Below, in pieces: positions 26,050 through 35,168 of a stretch of DNA of 64,000 bases. Origin of the DNA: Mycobacterium sp. D16Q14. Its GTDB lineage: Bacteria > Actinomycetota > Actinomycetes > Mycobacteriales > Mycobacteriaceae. Under the pieces are notes generated by a model. It was given only the letters and a program-made list of their open reading frames with translations, was not told the origin of the DNA and did not search any database. The number at the start of each line of letters is the position of its first letter. Within the stretch, counting starts at the first letter, position 1. The DNA lies in assembly GCA_002013415.1 (NCBI GenBank), contig MAEX01000016.1, positions 62,001-126,000 of the forward strand. Reading direction: 5' to 3'. Position numbers and translations under genes: made by a program.

Positions 26050-27693
26050 GTGACCCCGCCCGCGCCTGAATCGCCGGACCCACTTCCGCAGATCGCCCGG
26101 GCCCGCTCCATCTTGTTCTCCGCCCCACCGGCGGGTCGGCGGTGGGGCATCGGACTGCGCGCCGGCGCCGCCGTCGCCATTCCCGGGGCGCTCGTTGTCG
26201 CCGCTGGATACCCGAATGCGGCGCTTTATGTGACCTACGGGGCCTTCGCCGTTCTCTACGGCGAAGGGCGCCCCTACCGGGTGCGCGCCGCCGTCGTGGC
26301 CACCGCGGGTATCGCGCTACTACTCGTCGCGACGCTCGGCGCCCTCGTCGGGGCCCATGCCCCCGGCGGTGTCGCCAACAAGGTGGCAATCATCCTCACC
26401 CTGACAGCGGTCGCGGTCCCGGTCGTCTACACGGTGGACGCGCTTCGGCTCGGCCCTCCGGGCGCACTGTTCTTCGTCCTGGGGTGCGGTGGCGCGCTCG
26501 GCGCCACGGAATGGGGTGTGGACCCATTTCGGATTCTCGCCTGCGCAAGCTTGGGAGCGGTTGCGGCGGTCATTGTTTCGATGGCGGGCGCCGCGATCGA
26601 TCGCCACAAGCCCGAGCGCGTCGCAGTACAGCGGGCAGTCGAAGCGGTTGACGGGTATGCCCAGCCAGGCAACGCGACGGTCGACGCCCGCCACGCCGCA
26701 GGACTGGCAATCTCCTCGGCATGGACCGCGCTGCACGACGCGGGATACTCCACGCGGTCAGATTCACCCTTGGTGACAACGATGCTCGACACCCATCGCC
26801 GGTTCACCGAAACCGCTGTCGGCGCCAAGATGGTGCTTGATCACGTCATCCCCGGCGACCACGTTCTCGTGGTCCGCCCCAGTATCTGGTACCGGCTGCG
26901 CCGCTCGGTGCGGTTCCGTTCGCACGCCACCATCACCGCCGGACGCGTCGGCATCGCCTGCCTCGGCGCCGGAGCCATCAGTGCGGCGATCGGGCTGACA
27001 CGGCCACAATGGGCGATCCTGAGCGCCCTCGTGATCGTCCATCTGGGCCCCGACCGGCTACACGGAACGGTGCGCGGATTTCAGCGCTTCGCCGGAACAG
27101 TGGTCGGGCTCGTTCTCTTCGCGGTGCTGTACCAGCTGTCCCTCACCGGGTACGCGCTCATCGCCGCCATCGCAACGTTGCAGTTCTGCACCGAGCTGTT
27201 CCTGCCACGTAACTACGCCGTCGCCGTCATGTTCGTGACGCCCATCGCACTGCTGTCGGCAGGCGTGGTCACCCTGCAGGGATCCGTCACATCAATCGTG
27301 CGCGACCGCCTGGTGGAGACATTGGTCGGCGTCGCCGTCGCCATGGCGTCGATGTACCTGATCGCACCGCATGCCCATCGCCAGACCTTCGCATTCACCG
27401 AAGTCCGGATCCGGCGTGCGGCGCTGGCGCTGGTCACGACCGCCCGCGTGCAGCCAGCCCACGACGCTGCATACGCAGAGGCCCGAGACCTGTCCTTCGA
27501 ACTCGAGGGCGCCATTCGAGCTGGCGTGGACAGCGCACACAACGAACCCGAATGGCTGCAGTCGTACTGGCCCGCGCATGCCGCACTCATTCACCACGGT
27601 TACGACCTGGTGGCCGCCTGCTGGGCCACTCCCCCCGGCGAGATGCTCGCCGATCCCGACCGCTGGGAGCGCTGCTTCAGTAGCAATGGCTGA
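26050..27693 (+). CDS. FUSC-family membrane protein
   Basis: A 547-residue protein with two sets of hydrophobic helices (about residues 35-165 and 285-440) separated by a soluble domain, the FUSC architecture of aromatic acid exporters (AaeB-like) and related transporters. The second half contains RPQWAILSALVIVHLGPDRLHGTVRGFQRFAGTVVG, the family's PxxW and TxxRxxxRxxGT-like pattern, split over two helices. Probably an efflux component of unknown substrate. GTG start at 26050. Co-transcribed with the MerR gene, which may sense its substrate. Confidence 0.83.
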   Translation: MTPPAPESPDPLPQIARARSILFSAPPAGRRWGIGLRAGAAVAIPGALVVAAGYPNAALYVTYGAFAVLYGEGRPYRVRAAVVATAGIALLLVATLGALVGAHAPGGVANKVAIILTLTAVAVPVVYTVDALRLGPPGALFFVLGCGGALGATEWGVDPFRILACASLGAVAAVIVSMAGAAIDRHKPERVAVQRAVEAVDGYAQPGNATVDARHAAGLAISSAWTALHDAGYSTRSDSPLVTTMLDTHRRFTETAVGAKMVLDHVIPGDHVLVVRPSIWYRLRRSVRFRSHATITAGRVGIACLGAGAISAAIGLTRPQWAILSALVIVHLGPDRLHGTVRGFQRFAGTVVGLVLFAVLYQLSLTGYALIAAIATLQFCTELFLPRNYAVAVMFVTPIALLSAGVVTLQGSVTSIVRDRLVETLVGVAVAMASMYLIAPHAHRQTFAFTEVRIRRAALALVTTARVQPAHDAAYAEARDLSFELEGAIRAGVDSAHNEPEWLQSYWPAHAALIHHGYDLVAACWATPPGEMLADPDRWERCFSSNG

Positions 27694-27759
27694 ATGTTGC
27701 CCGGCAATCTCGAGGCACATTCGTCAAGATCCCGTCAAGTTCTCATAGTCCCGCAATAA

Positions 27760-27775
27760 TGTGATGAGCGTCACA
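27760..27775. promoter_or_regulatory. CRP-type binding site upstream of the ectoine operon
   Basis: TGTGATGAGCGTCACA fits the palindrome TGTGA-N6-TCACA of cAMP receptor protein, also the preferred site of M. tuberculosis Crp, without mismatch. It lies 155 bases before the ectA start and 67 bases after the FUSC stop, placed to control the ect operon. Confidence 0.7.
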
Positions 27776-27877
27776 TCAGGTGGATACCCTCGGCAAACGC
27801 CGTGAGTTGACCCTGATCGCCACTGCCGGTCCTAGCCATCCGGGTGCCGATGTGGTTACGGTCGGACGGTACGAACC

Positions 27878-27905
27878 TGATACGAAACTCCAGTTGATAC
27901 GAAAC
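27878..27905. repeat. Direct repeats TGATACGAAAC upstream of ectA
   Basis: Two exact copies of TGATACGAAAC (27878-27888, 27895-27905) lie 17 bases apart start to start, with a weaker GGTACGAACC copy at 27869. The last ends 24 bases before the ectA start. Tandem repeats there suggest an activator or repressor site in the core promoter. Confidence 0.5.
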
Positions 27906-27929
27906 ATGTTGTGGTGATGGTGATGTTTA

Positions 27930-28466
27930 GTGGTCGATACTGAATTGCAGACTGAAAAACGTTGTACCCCTATGTGGTCCATGAGCCACCCGACGCAGTC
28001 GGACGCTCGTCATATGTGGCGTATCGCACGCGACTCCGGTGTGTTGGATGTCAATTCCTCTTACGCATACCTGTTGTGGTGCACTGACTTTCCCTCCACA
28101 GCCACCGTCGCACGTGTCGGCGGAAAGCCCGTCGGATTCGTGACCGGATACCTCAGACCCTCCGGATCACTGATGATCTGGCAGGTAGGAGTCGACGAGG
28201 CGTACCGCGGAAAGGGTTTGGCCGCCAGCATGCTGGCCTGGCTCGCAGACTCTCTCGCGACGTTACAAGGCGAGCCCCTGATCATGGAAACCACTGTTAC
28301 CCAGTCAAATACCGCTTCTCGTGCATTATTCGCCGGATTTGCCCGCCGGCGGGACATGGAACTCACCGAATCCGCTGGATTCGGCGTGGATCTGTTTCCC
28401 GATGCACATGAGGCAGAGCCGCTGCTACGGCTCACTCCGCACGACCTACATAAAGCGCCCAGATAA
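27930..28466 (+). CDS. ectA: L-2,4-diaminobutyrate N-acetyltransferase
   Basis: Second enzyme of ectoine synthesis: acetyl-CoA plus diaminobutyrate gives N-gamma-acetyldiaminobutyrate. The 178-residue GNAT protein has the acetyl-CoA loop VDEAYRGKGLAASML (about residues 88-102) and the EctA features DVNSSYAYLLWCTDF and METTVTQSN. GTG at 27930 gives the usual length; ATG at 27972 is also possible. First gene of a five-gene operon, with ectB two to forty bases on depending on its start. Confidence 0.95.
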   Translation: MVDTELQTEKRCTPMWSMSHPTQSDARHMWRIARDSGVLDVNSSYAYLLWCTDFPSTATVARVGGKPVGFVTGYLRPSGSLMIWQVGVDEAYRGKGLAASMLAWLADSLATLQGEPLIMETTVTQSNTASRALFAGFARRRDMELTESAGFGVDLFPDAHEAEPLLRLTPHDLHKAPR

Positions 28467-28504
28467 CAGTGTCTAAAGGCACTGGGCCGAAAGGGGATAC
28501 AGAA

Positions 28505-29782
28505 ATGACCGCCACCTTGCCCGCTCAGGAAGCCGGGCTACCGAGGGTCATCAACGAACGTGAATCCGAGGTGCGAAGTTATTGCCGAAGTTGGCCCACC
28601 ACCTTCGCCTCCGCCTCCGGATCTTGGCTGACCGACACCACCGGTGAGCGTTACCTGGACTTCTTCGCCGGTGCGGGCGCACTCAACTACGGGCATAACA
28701 ACCCGGATCTCAAGACGGCCCTCATCGACTACCTGACGACCGATGGCATAGTCCACGGCCTGGACATGGCCACGGTCGCCAAACAGCAGTTCCTCGAGGA
28801 ATTCGAGCGGACCATCCTGCAGCCACGCGGCATGGACTACAAGGTGCAGTTCCCCGGGCCCACCGGAACCAATGCCGTGGAGGCAGCACTCAAGCTGGCA
28901 CGGAACATCACGGGACGCGAGTCGATCATCAGCTTCACCAACGCATTCCATGGAATGACACTGGGATCGCTGGCCGTGACCGGTAACTCGATGAAGCGTG
29001 CCGGAGCCGGCGTGCCCCTGGTGCACTCCACTCCGATGCCGTACGACAACTACTTCGGTGGAGTCACCGAGGATTTCCAATGGTTTGAGAAGGTTCTCGA
29101 CGACGAGGGTGGTGGCCTCAACAAGCCTGCCGCGGTGATCGTCGAGACCGTACAGGGCGAGGGCGGGGTCAACGTCGCCCGCGCCGAATGGCTGCGCGCG
29201 CTGTCAGACCTGTGCCGCAAGCGTGAGATCTTCCTGATCGTCGACGACGTCCAGATGGGTTGCGGCCGAACGGGTGCCTTCTTCTCCTTCGAAGACGCCG
29301 GCATCCGTCCGGATATCGTGACGCTGTCCAAATCGATCAGCGGATACGGCCTGCCGATGGCACTGACGCTGATCCGGCCCGATCTCGATCAGTGGGCCCC
29401 GGGTGAGCACAACGGCACCTTCCGCGGAAACAACCCGGCCTTTGTGACCGCCACCGCGACGCTGCAGAAGTATTGGCGCGATGGCACGTTCAGCGCGGAC
29501 GTACGCCGCAAGGGCGACCGCCTCCATACCGAGTTGTCCGCATTGGTGGCCGACGACGATTCGGCGACGGTGCGTGGCCGCGGCATGGTCCAGGGCATCG
29601 CGTTCTCCGATACCGAGCGGGGGTCGCGCGTCAGCAAGGCCGCATTCCAGCGGGGTCTGCTTGTGGAGACCTCCGGCCCCAGGGACGAGGTCGTCAAGCT
29701 GCTGCCCGCACTAACCACAACCGACGAGCAGCTCGATATCGGCATTTCCACCTTGCGTGAAGCCATCGCCGAGTCCGCCTAG
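28505..29782 (+). CDS. ectB: L-2,4-diaminobutyrate:2-oxoglutarate aminotransferase
   Basis: First committed step: converts aspartate semialdehyde to 2,4-diaminobutyrate with glutamate as amino donor. A class III PLP aminotransferase of 425 residues. FPGPTGTNAVEAALKLAR, VQGEGGVNVA, DDVQMGCGRTG and VTLSKSISGYGLPM carry the cofactor region, the last holding the Schiff-base lysine. The frame runs back to 28469, but the ATG at 28505 has an AAAGGGG site upstream and matches EctB beginnings. Cytoplasmic. Confidence 0.96.
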   Translation: MTATLPAQEAGLPRVINERESEVRSYCRSWPTTFASASGSWLTDTTGERYLDFFAGAGALNYGHNNPDLKTALIDYLTTDGIVHGLDMATVAKQQFLEEFERTILQPRGMDYKVQFPGPTGTNAVEAALKLARNITGRESIISFTNAFHGMTLGSLAVTGNSMKRAGAGVPLVHSTPMPYDNYFGGVTEDFQWFEKVLDDEGGGLNKPAAVIVETVQGEGGVNVARAEWLRALSDLCRKREIFLIVDDVQMGCGRTGAFFSFEDAGIRPDIVTLSKSISGYGLPMALTLIRPDLDQWAPGEHNGTFRGNNPAFVTATATLQKYWRDGTFSADVRRKGDRLHTELSALVADDDSATVRGRGMVQGIAFSDTERGSRVSKAAFQRGLLVETSGPRDEVVKLLPALTTTDEQLDIGISTLREAIAESA

Positions 29783-29809
29783 AAGCCGAATCCACCGAGA
29801 GGAATTACT

Positions 29810-30202
29810 GTGATCGTCCGTACTACCCAACAGATTACGGGTACCGAACGCGACGTCAGTGGCGAAGGCTGGCATAGCAAGCGGATCGTGCTGGCCGATG
29901 ACGGAGTCGGCTTCTCCTTCCACGAGACCACTATCGATGCGGGAACCGTCCACGTCTTCCACTACCAGCACCACATCGAGGCGGTATGGCTCACGGCCGG
30001 TACTGGCACGCTGACAAACCTGGAAAACGGTGACGTGTTCACACTCGGACCAGGCAGCATGTATTTGCTCGACGGCAATGAACGGCACCAGCTTTCCGCC
30101 AATACTGAGATGCGCATGATGTGCGTTTTCAACCCTCCCGTCACCGGGCAGGAGGTCCACGACGAGTCCGGCGCATACCCGGCCGCGCCCGCACTCTCAT
30201 GA
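29810..30202 (+). CDS. ectC: L-ectoine synthase
   Basis: Cyclises N-gamma-acetyldiaminobutyrate to ectoine. A 130-residue cupin. WHSKRIVLADDGVGFSFHETTI, FHYQHHIEAVWLTAG and GSMYLLDGNERHQL are the characteristic EctC stretches with the metal-binding cupin residues. GTG at 29810 is preceded by GAGAGGA. Its stop overlaps the ectD start (ATGA). Confidence 0.97.
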   Translation: MIVRTTQQITGTERDVSGEGWHSKRIVLADDGVGFSFHETTIDAGTVHVFHYQHHIEAVWLTAGTGTLTNLENGDVFTLGPGSMYLLDGNERHQLSANTEMRMMCVFNPPVTGQEVHDESGAYPAAPALS

Positions 30203-31107
30203 GCGCCCCCGCGATCACGGATCGCTACCCCAGCCGCCTCGAGACCGAGCAGCCTCCCATCGTCAGGACCGAGCCTGTGGTCTGGGGCGCGGCGGACCAG
30301 GGGCCGCTCGCTCCACCTGCGCTCACTCAGATGTCCGATCAGGGATTCCTGATCCGGCCGAGCACCGTCGACGATATGACGGTCTCGACCTTGCGCAACG
30401 AGATCGACAGAGTCCCATCACAACTGGGCGATGATCCTAGGATCATCAGGGAGGCCGGATCGCAGGAGGTGCGGTCGATCTTCGAGGCACACCTCCTGAG
30501 CTCCGTGGTCATGGACGTGGCCTGTTCGCCGGGGGTCCTCGACGTCGCCGAGCAACTCTTGGGCGGGCCTGCCTACCTCCATCAGTCCCGTATCAATGCG
30601 ATGCCCGCGTTCAGGGGACGCGGCTTCTATTGGCATTCGGACTTCGAGACCTGGCACACCGAGGACGGGCTCCCCCAGATGCGCACCGTGTCCTGCTCGA
30701 TCGCGTTGACTGTCAACGTCGCCTATAACGGGACGCTGCAAGTCATGCCGGGCACCCATCGCACCTTCTACCCGTGCGTCGGCGCTACCCCGCATGAGAA
30801 CCATCGGAAATCTCTGGTGGAACAAGAGATCGGCGTCCCCTCGACGCGGACCCTCGCCGACGCCGCCCTCACCAGCGGCATCGAGCTGTTCCTCGGGCAG
30901 CCGGGCGACGCGTTGTGGTTCGACTGCAATCTCATGCACGGGTCGGGGTCGAACATCAGCCCCTACCCGCGATCTAATGTGTTCCTCGTGTTCAACTCGG
31001 TGGAGAACGCCCCAGAGCGGCCGTTCGCCGGGTCGGAGCCGCGTCCGGAGTACATCGCGGCGCGGACCTTTACCCCGCTGAACAACCGATCGCCGGGCAC
31101 GCGCTGA
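30199..31107 (+). CDS. ectD: Ectoine hydroxylase
   Basis: A 302-residue Fe(II)/2-oxoglutarate dioxygenase that turns ectoine into 5-hydroxyectoine. The iron triad is visible as H146 and D148 (FYWHSDFETWH) and the distal H247 (LMHGSGSN). FYWHSDFETWHTEDG is the EctD signature. The ATG at 30199 is chosen because it overlaps the ectC stop; the open frame begins earlier at 30121 but would intrude into ectC. It ends with TGATG shared with the transporter gene. Confidence 0.96.
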   Translation: MSAPAITDRYPSRLETEQPPIVRTEPVVWGAADQGPLAPPALTQMSDQGFLIRPSTVDDMTVSTLRNEIDRVPSQLGDDPRIIREAGSQEVRSIFEAHLLSSVVMDVACSPGVLDVAEQLLGGPAYLHQSRINAMPAFRGRGFYWHSDFETWHTEDGLPQMRTVSCSIALTVNVAYNGTLQVMPGTHRTFYPCVGATPHENHRKSLVEQEIGVPSTRTLADAALTSGIELFLGQPGDALWFDCNLMHGSGSNISPYPRSNVFLVFNSVENAPERPFAGSEPRPEYIAARTFTPLNNRSPGTR

Positions 31108-32477
31108 TGACGACTGCCGACCCGGACTTCCAGTCACCAGAGGGCCGGCGAATCCTGCACCGCGCCATCGCGGCATCGGCGATGGGCAACGCCACGGAAT
31201 GGTATGACTACGGCGTCTATGCCGCCACGACGGTCTTCCTGACGCAGGCCTTCTTCCCCACCTTGGGCACCGCGTTCACGATGCTGGGATACGCAATCTC
31301 GTTCCTGCTGCGTCCCCTCGGCGGGATGATCTGGGGACCACTGGGTGACAGGTTGGGCCGCAAGAGCGTCATGGCCATCACGATCGTGCTGATGGCATTG
31401 TCCACCACGCTCATTGGGATGTTGCCGACCTGGGCGACCATCGGAGCGGCCGCGCCGGCGTTGTTGATTCTGCTGCGTGTGGTGCAGGGCTTCTCCACCG
31501 GCGGCGAATACGGCGGTGCGGCAACGTTCATGGCCGAGTTCGCACCCGATAAAAAGCGCGGCAAGTACGGTTCCTTTCTCGAGTTCGGCACCTTGGGCGG
31601 CTTTGCAACCGGCGCCGCTTTCGTCCTGATCCTCGATGCCACCCTGAGCAACGAAGCGATGCACTCCTGGGGTTGGCGTATTCCGTTCCTCGTCGCACTG
31701 CCGATGGGCCTTATCGGCTGGTATCTACGCAGCCGCCTCGACGACCCGCCCTTGTTCAAAGCGATGCAGGAACAGGAGCCGGAGGGCCAGGAGACTGCAT
31801 TCGAACGGCTCACAGATCTGGTGCGTGACTACAAGCGACCCATGATCGTGATGATGCTGCTGGTGATCGCGCTGAACATCACCAACTACACCCTGCTCAG
31901 CTATCAGCCCACCTACCTGAAGACCCGGCTCGGGATGACCGAGACGCAGGGCCAGATCGTCGTCCTCGTCGGCGAGGTCGCCATGATGGCATTCCTGCCC
32001 TTCTGCGGCGCACTGTCGGATCGCGTTGGGCGCAAACCCATGTGGGCATTCTCATTGACCGGACTACTGCTGTTCTCGCTGCCCATGTTCTGGCTCATGG
32101 GCCAGGGATTCGGTTGGGCAATAGTGGGTTTCGCAACTCTCGGATTGCTGTACATACCGCAGCTGTCCACCATCACCGCGACCTTCCCATGCATGTTTCC
32201 CACTCAGGTGCGCTATGCGGGATTCGCGATCTCTTACAACTTGTCCACCGCCGCGTTCGGCGGCACCGCGCCTCTGGTGAACGACCTCATGGTGGGCAGG
32301 ACCGGATGGGATCTGTTCCCCGCCGCGTATCTCATGCTGGCCTGTGTCGTCGGATTGTGCGCCCTACCGTTCCTCATCGAGACGGCCGGGGCCTCGATCG
32401 CCGGAACGGATATCCCCTGTGCAGATCCCGACGAGGCCGGAACAGCCCCGCCGGACGACGCCGCCATTCGTGCCTGA
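31107..32477 (+). CDS. MFS transporter of the metabolite:proton symporter (ProP) type
   Basis: A 456-residue, 12-helix transporter. GNATEWYDYGVYA in the first helix, RPLGGMIWGPLGDRLGRKSVM and the loop FSTGGEYGGAATFMAEFAPDKKRG are the signatures of the ProP/MHS family. Its start overlaps the ectD stop, so it is made together with the ectoine enzymes and probably takes up ectoines or other compatible solutes under osmotic stress. Other ProP-like substrates (dicarboxylates) are possible from sequence alone. Confidence 0.88.
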   Translation: MTTADPDFQSPEGRRILHRAIAASAMGNATEWYDYGVYAATTVFLTQAFFPTLGTAFTMLGYAISFLLRPLGGMIWGPLGDRLGRKSVMAITIVLMALSTTLIGMLPTWATIGAAAPALLILLRVVQGFSTGGEYGGAATFMAEFAPDKKRGKYGSFLEFGTLGGFATGAAFVLILDATLSNEAMHSWGWRIPFLVALPMGLIGWYLRSRLDDPPLFKAMQEQEPEGQETAFERLTDLVRDYKRPMIVMMLLVIALNITNYTLLSYQPTYLKTRLGMTETQGQIVVLVGEVAMMAFLPFCGALSDRVGRKPMWAFSLTGLLLFSLPMFWLMGQGFGWAIVGFATLGLLYIPQLSTITATFPCMFPTQVRYAGFAISYNLSTAAFGGTAPLVNDLMVGRTGWDLFPAAYLMLACVVGLCALPFLIETAGASIAGTDIPCADPDEAGTAPPDDAAIRA

Positions 32478-32492
32478 CCCCGTCAGCACCAC

Positions 32493-32511
32493 TTAGGTTA
32501 GGATGGGCTAA
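32493..32511 (+). promoter_or_regulatory. IdeR box upstream of irtA
   Basis: TTAGGTTAGGATGGGCTAA matches the IdeR consensus at 15 of 19 positions, with the first ten exact. It lies 60 bases before the irtA start. Iron-bound IdeR should repress irtAB. irtA probably has its own promoter here rather than reading through from the ectoine operon. Confidence 0.8.
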
Positions 32512-32570
32512 GTAATGGCCCGGATGTGTCTGCCGGAGCCACGTCAAGCACAAACAAAGGTCACATCAGC

Positions 32571-35168
32571 ATGGGTAGAGGCTTCCAGGGTGCGGTGCTG
32601 CGCGGACTCGGGGCGCGCGATCACCTAGCCACTGTGGTTGGCACCGCACAGGTCGCGCCACATTGCGTGCGCATCACCATGTCGGCGCCGACGCTCTTCG
32701 ACGACCTCTTGCACGCCCCCACCGAGTGGCTCCGATTCTGGTTCCCCGACCCGACAGGCAACACCACCGAGCATCAGCGGGCGTACACGATCGTGTCGAC
32801 GGACGCCGATGCTGGCGAGTTCGCGATCGATGTCGTGATCCACGAGCCAGCCGGTCCCGCCTGCCAGTGGGCAACAGCGGCGCAACCCGGTATGACGATT
32901 CCGGTGGTGTCCTTCGGTTCCTCACGTTTCGAGATCCCCGAGGACCTCCCGGCCGGATTCCTCCTCATCGGCGGCACCGCGTCCATCCCGGCGATCAACT
33001 CGATCCTGGCCGCCTTGCCCGCGGACGTGGACGTCGAGGTGTACCTGGAACGTCACGACCCCAACGATGAGCTCATTCCTCTGCGGGATCATCCCCGGCG
33101 ACAGCTGCATTGGGTGGACCGGGCGGACGAGACCTCGCTGGCCGCTGCCATCGAGATTCGCGATTGGTCCAACTGGTACGCGTGGGCCGGTCCCGAGGCA
33201 GGCTCGCTCAAGCATCTCCGCAAGCGCCTCAAGGAGCCGTTCGGGTTCCCAAAGGCCGACGTGCACGCCGCGGCGTATTGGACCTTCGGTCGCGCGATGG
33301 GAAGCCGCCGCGGAGACACCGACACACATCAGGCACCGGTAGCGAAACCCGCCGCACCGGATCTTTCCGCAGCCAAACCCGCCGCCGACAAGCCGGCAAC
33401 CCCCGCGGTACCCGTAGTCCCCCAAGGCCGATGGCGCTCGCAGGCTGCCGGGGAACTGCTGGCACCGGTCAAGAAGCAGATGATCGCGAGCGGTGTGCTA
33501 CAGGCGATCATCACCATGATCGAGCTGGCACCCTTCGTGGTTCTCGTGGAGCTGACGCGGTTGCTACTCTCCGGGGCCGACGAATCCCGCTTGTGGCACA
33601 CCGGAATGATCTTCCTGACGCTGCTGGTATTGGGTGCCGGCCTGGGCGCTGCCCTGACCCTCTGGCTGCATGTCGTCGACATACGGTTCAGCGCCAGTAT
33701 TCGGCGACGGCTCCTGGCGAAACTATCCCGGGTTCCGTTGGGGTGGTTCACGCAGCGTGGATCCGGATCGGTCAAGAAGCTCATCCAGGACGACACCCTG
33801 TCGTTGCACTACTTGATCACCCATGCGATCCCCGATGCCGTGGCCGCCGTCGTCGGCCCGGTCGCGGTGCTCATCTACCTCTTTGTCGTCGACTGGCGCT
33901 TGGCACTCGTGCTTCTGATCCCCATCCTGGTCCACATCGTCACGACGGCGACCATGATGTTCCAGAGCGGCCCGAAGATCATCGAGGCCTCTCGCTGGAG
34001 CGAACGGATGAGCGGAGAGTCAGCCGCTTATCTTGAAGGCCAGCCGGTTATCCGAATTTTCGGTGGCGCGGCGGCGTCCTCATTCAAGCGCAAGCTGGAC
34101 GGGTACCTCTCCTTCCTCAATGAATGGCAGCGGCCCTTCATCGGGAAGAAAACCTTCATGGATCTGGCGACCCGGCCGACGACCTTCCTCTGGCTCATCG
34201 CAGCGGCCGGCACCTTGTTCGTCGTTGCCGGGACCATGGAGCCCACCACCCTGCTGCCATTCCTGATGCTCGGCACCACCTTTGGCACCCGCCTGCTGGG
34301 AATCGCGTACGGTCTCGGCGGTATTCGCGGCGGCGTAGAGGCCGCACGGCACATCGCGGTTGCCCTCAGCGAGACCGAACTGACTGAGCAGTCCTCCGAG
34401 GGCCGTTCCGGGGAGACCTCCGTGTCCTTCGATGCGGCAACCTTCGGGTATCGGCCGGGAGCGCCCGTCATCCACGGCGTCACCCTGACTCTGCGGCCCG
34501 GAACCGTGACGGCCCTCGTCGGTCCGTCCGGGTCCGGAAAGTCGACGCTCGCATCCCTGTTGGCGCGGTTCCACGACGTCGATAACGGCGCCATCCGCAT
34601 CAACGGCACAGACATCCGTGCCCTCTCGGCCGATGAGCTGTACACCAAAGTCGGGTTCGTTTTCCAGGATGTGCAGCTGGTGGCGGGCACTGTCCGCGAG
34701 AACATCGCACTTGCCCGGCCCGAGGCCACCGACACCGAGATTGTGGCGGCGGCCCGCGATGCACAGGTCCACGAGCGAATCCTGCGTCTCCCCAACGGGT
34801 ATGACACGGTCCTGGATACCAACGCTCAGCTGTCCGGGGGCGAGAAGCAACGACTGACCATTGCCCGCGCCCTCCTGGCTGACACCCCCATCCTGATCCT
34901 GGACGAGGCCACCGCATTCGCCGATCCCGAATCGGAGTACTTGGTGCAGCAGGCACTCGGCAGGCTGGTTCACAATCGGACCGTGCTGGTCATCGCACAC
35001 CGATTGCACACCATCGCCGATGCCGACCAGATCGTGGTCTTGGACCAGGGCCACATCGTAGAAACCGGCACCCACACCCAGCTGCTGGCCGCCGAGGGCC
35101 GGTACCGAAGGCTCTGGGAGGGCCGCCTTCAAGAGCCGTCGACGGTACTCGCCGGGGAGAACATCTGA
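32571..35168 (+). CDS. irtA: Mycobactin import ATP-binding/permease and reductase subunit IrtA
   Basis: An 865-residue inner-membrane ABC half-transporter with an N-terminal siderophore-interacting FAD domain (residues 1 to about 265, QRAYTI flavin motif). A Pro/Ala-rich linker leads to a six-helix transmembrane domain (about 300-580) and an ATPase domain with GPSGSGKST, LSGGEKQR and ILDEATAFADPES. With IrtB it imports and reduces ferric carboxymycobactin or mycobactin. ATG at 32571 (MGRGFQGAVLRGLGARDH) matches M. tuberculosis IrtA as recalled; the frame extends upstream to 32526. Its stop overlaps the irtB start. Confidence 0.96.
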   Translation: MGRGFQGAVLRGLGARDHLATVVGTAQVAPHCVRITMSAPTLFDDLLHAPTEWLRFWFPDPTGNTTEHQRAYTIVSTDADAGEFAIDVVIHEPAGPACQWATAAQPGMTIPVVSFGSSRFEIPEDLPAGFLLIGGTASIPAINSILAALPADVDVEVYLERHDPNDELIPLRDHPRRQLHWVDRADETSLAAAIEIRDWSNWYAWAGPEAGSLKHLRKRLKEPFGFPKADVHAAAYWTFGRAMGSRRGDTDTHQAPVAKPAAPDLSAAKPAADKPATPAVPVVPQGRWRSQAAGELLAPVKKQMIASGVLQAIITMIELAPFVVLVELTRLLLSGADESRLWHTGMIFLTLLVLGAGLGAALTLWLHVVDIRFSASIRRRLLAKLSRVPLGWFTQRGSGSVKKLIQDDTLSLHYLITHAIPDAVAAVVGPVAVLIYLFVVDWRLALVLLIPILVHIVTTATMMFQSGPKIIEASRWSERMSGESAAYLEGQPVIRIFGGAAASSFKRKLDGYLSFLNEWQRPFIGKKTFMDLATRPTTFLWLIAAAGTLFVVAGTMEPTTLLPFLMLGTTFGTRLLGIAYGLGGIRGGVEAARHIAVALSETELTEQSSEGRSGETSVSFDAATFGYRPGAPVIHGVTLTLRPGTVTALVGPSGSGKSTLASLLARFHDVDNGAIRINGTDIRALSADELYTKVGFVFQDVQLVAGTVRENIALARPEATDTEIVAAARDAQVHERILRLPNGYDTVLDTNAQLSGGEKQRLTIARALLADTPILILDEATAFADPESEYLVQQALGRLVHNRTVLVIAHRLHTIADADQIVVLDQGHIVETGTHTQLLAAEGRYRRLWEGRLQEPSTVLAGENI

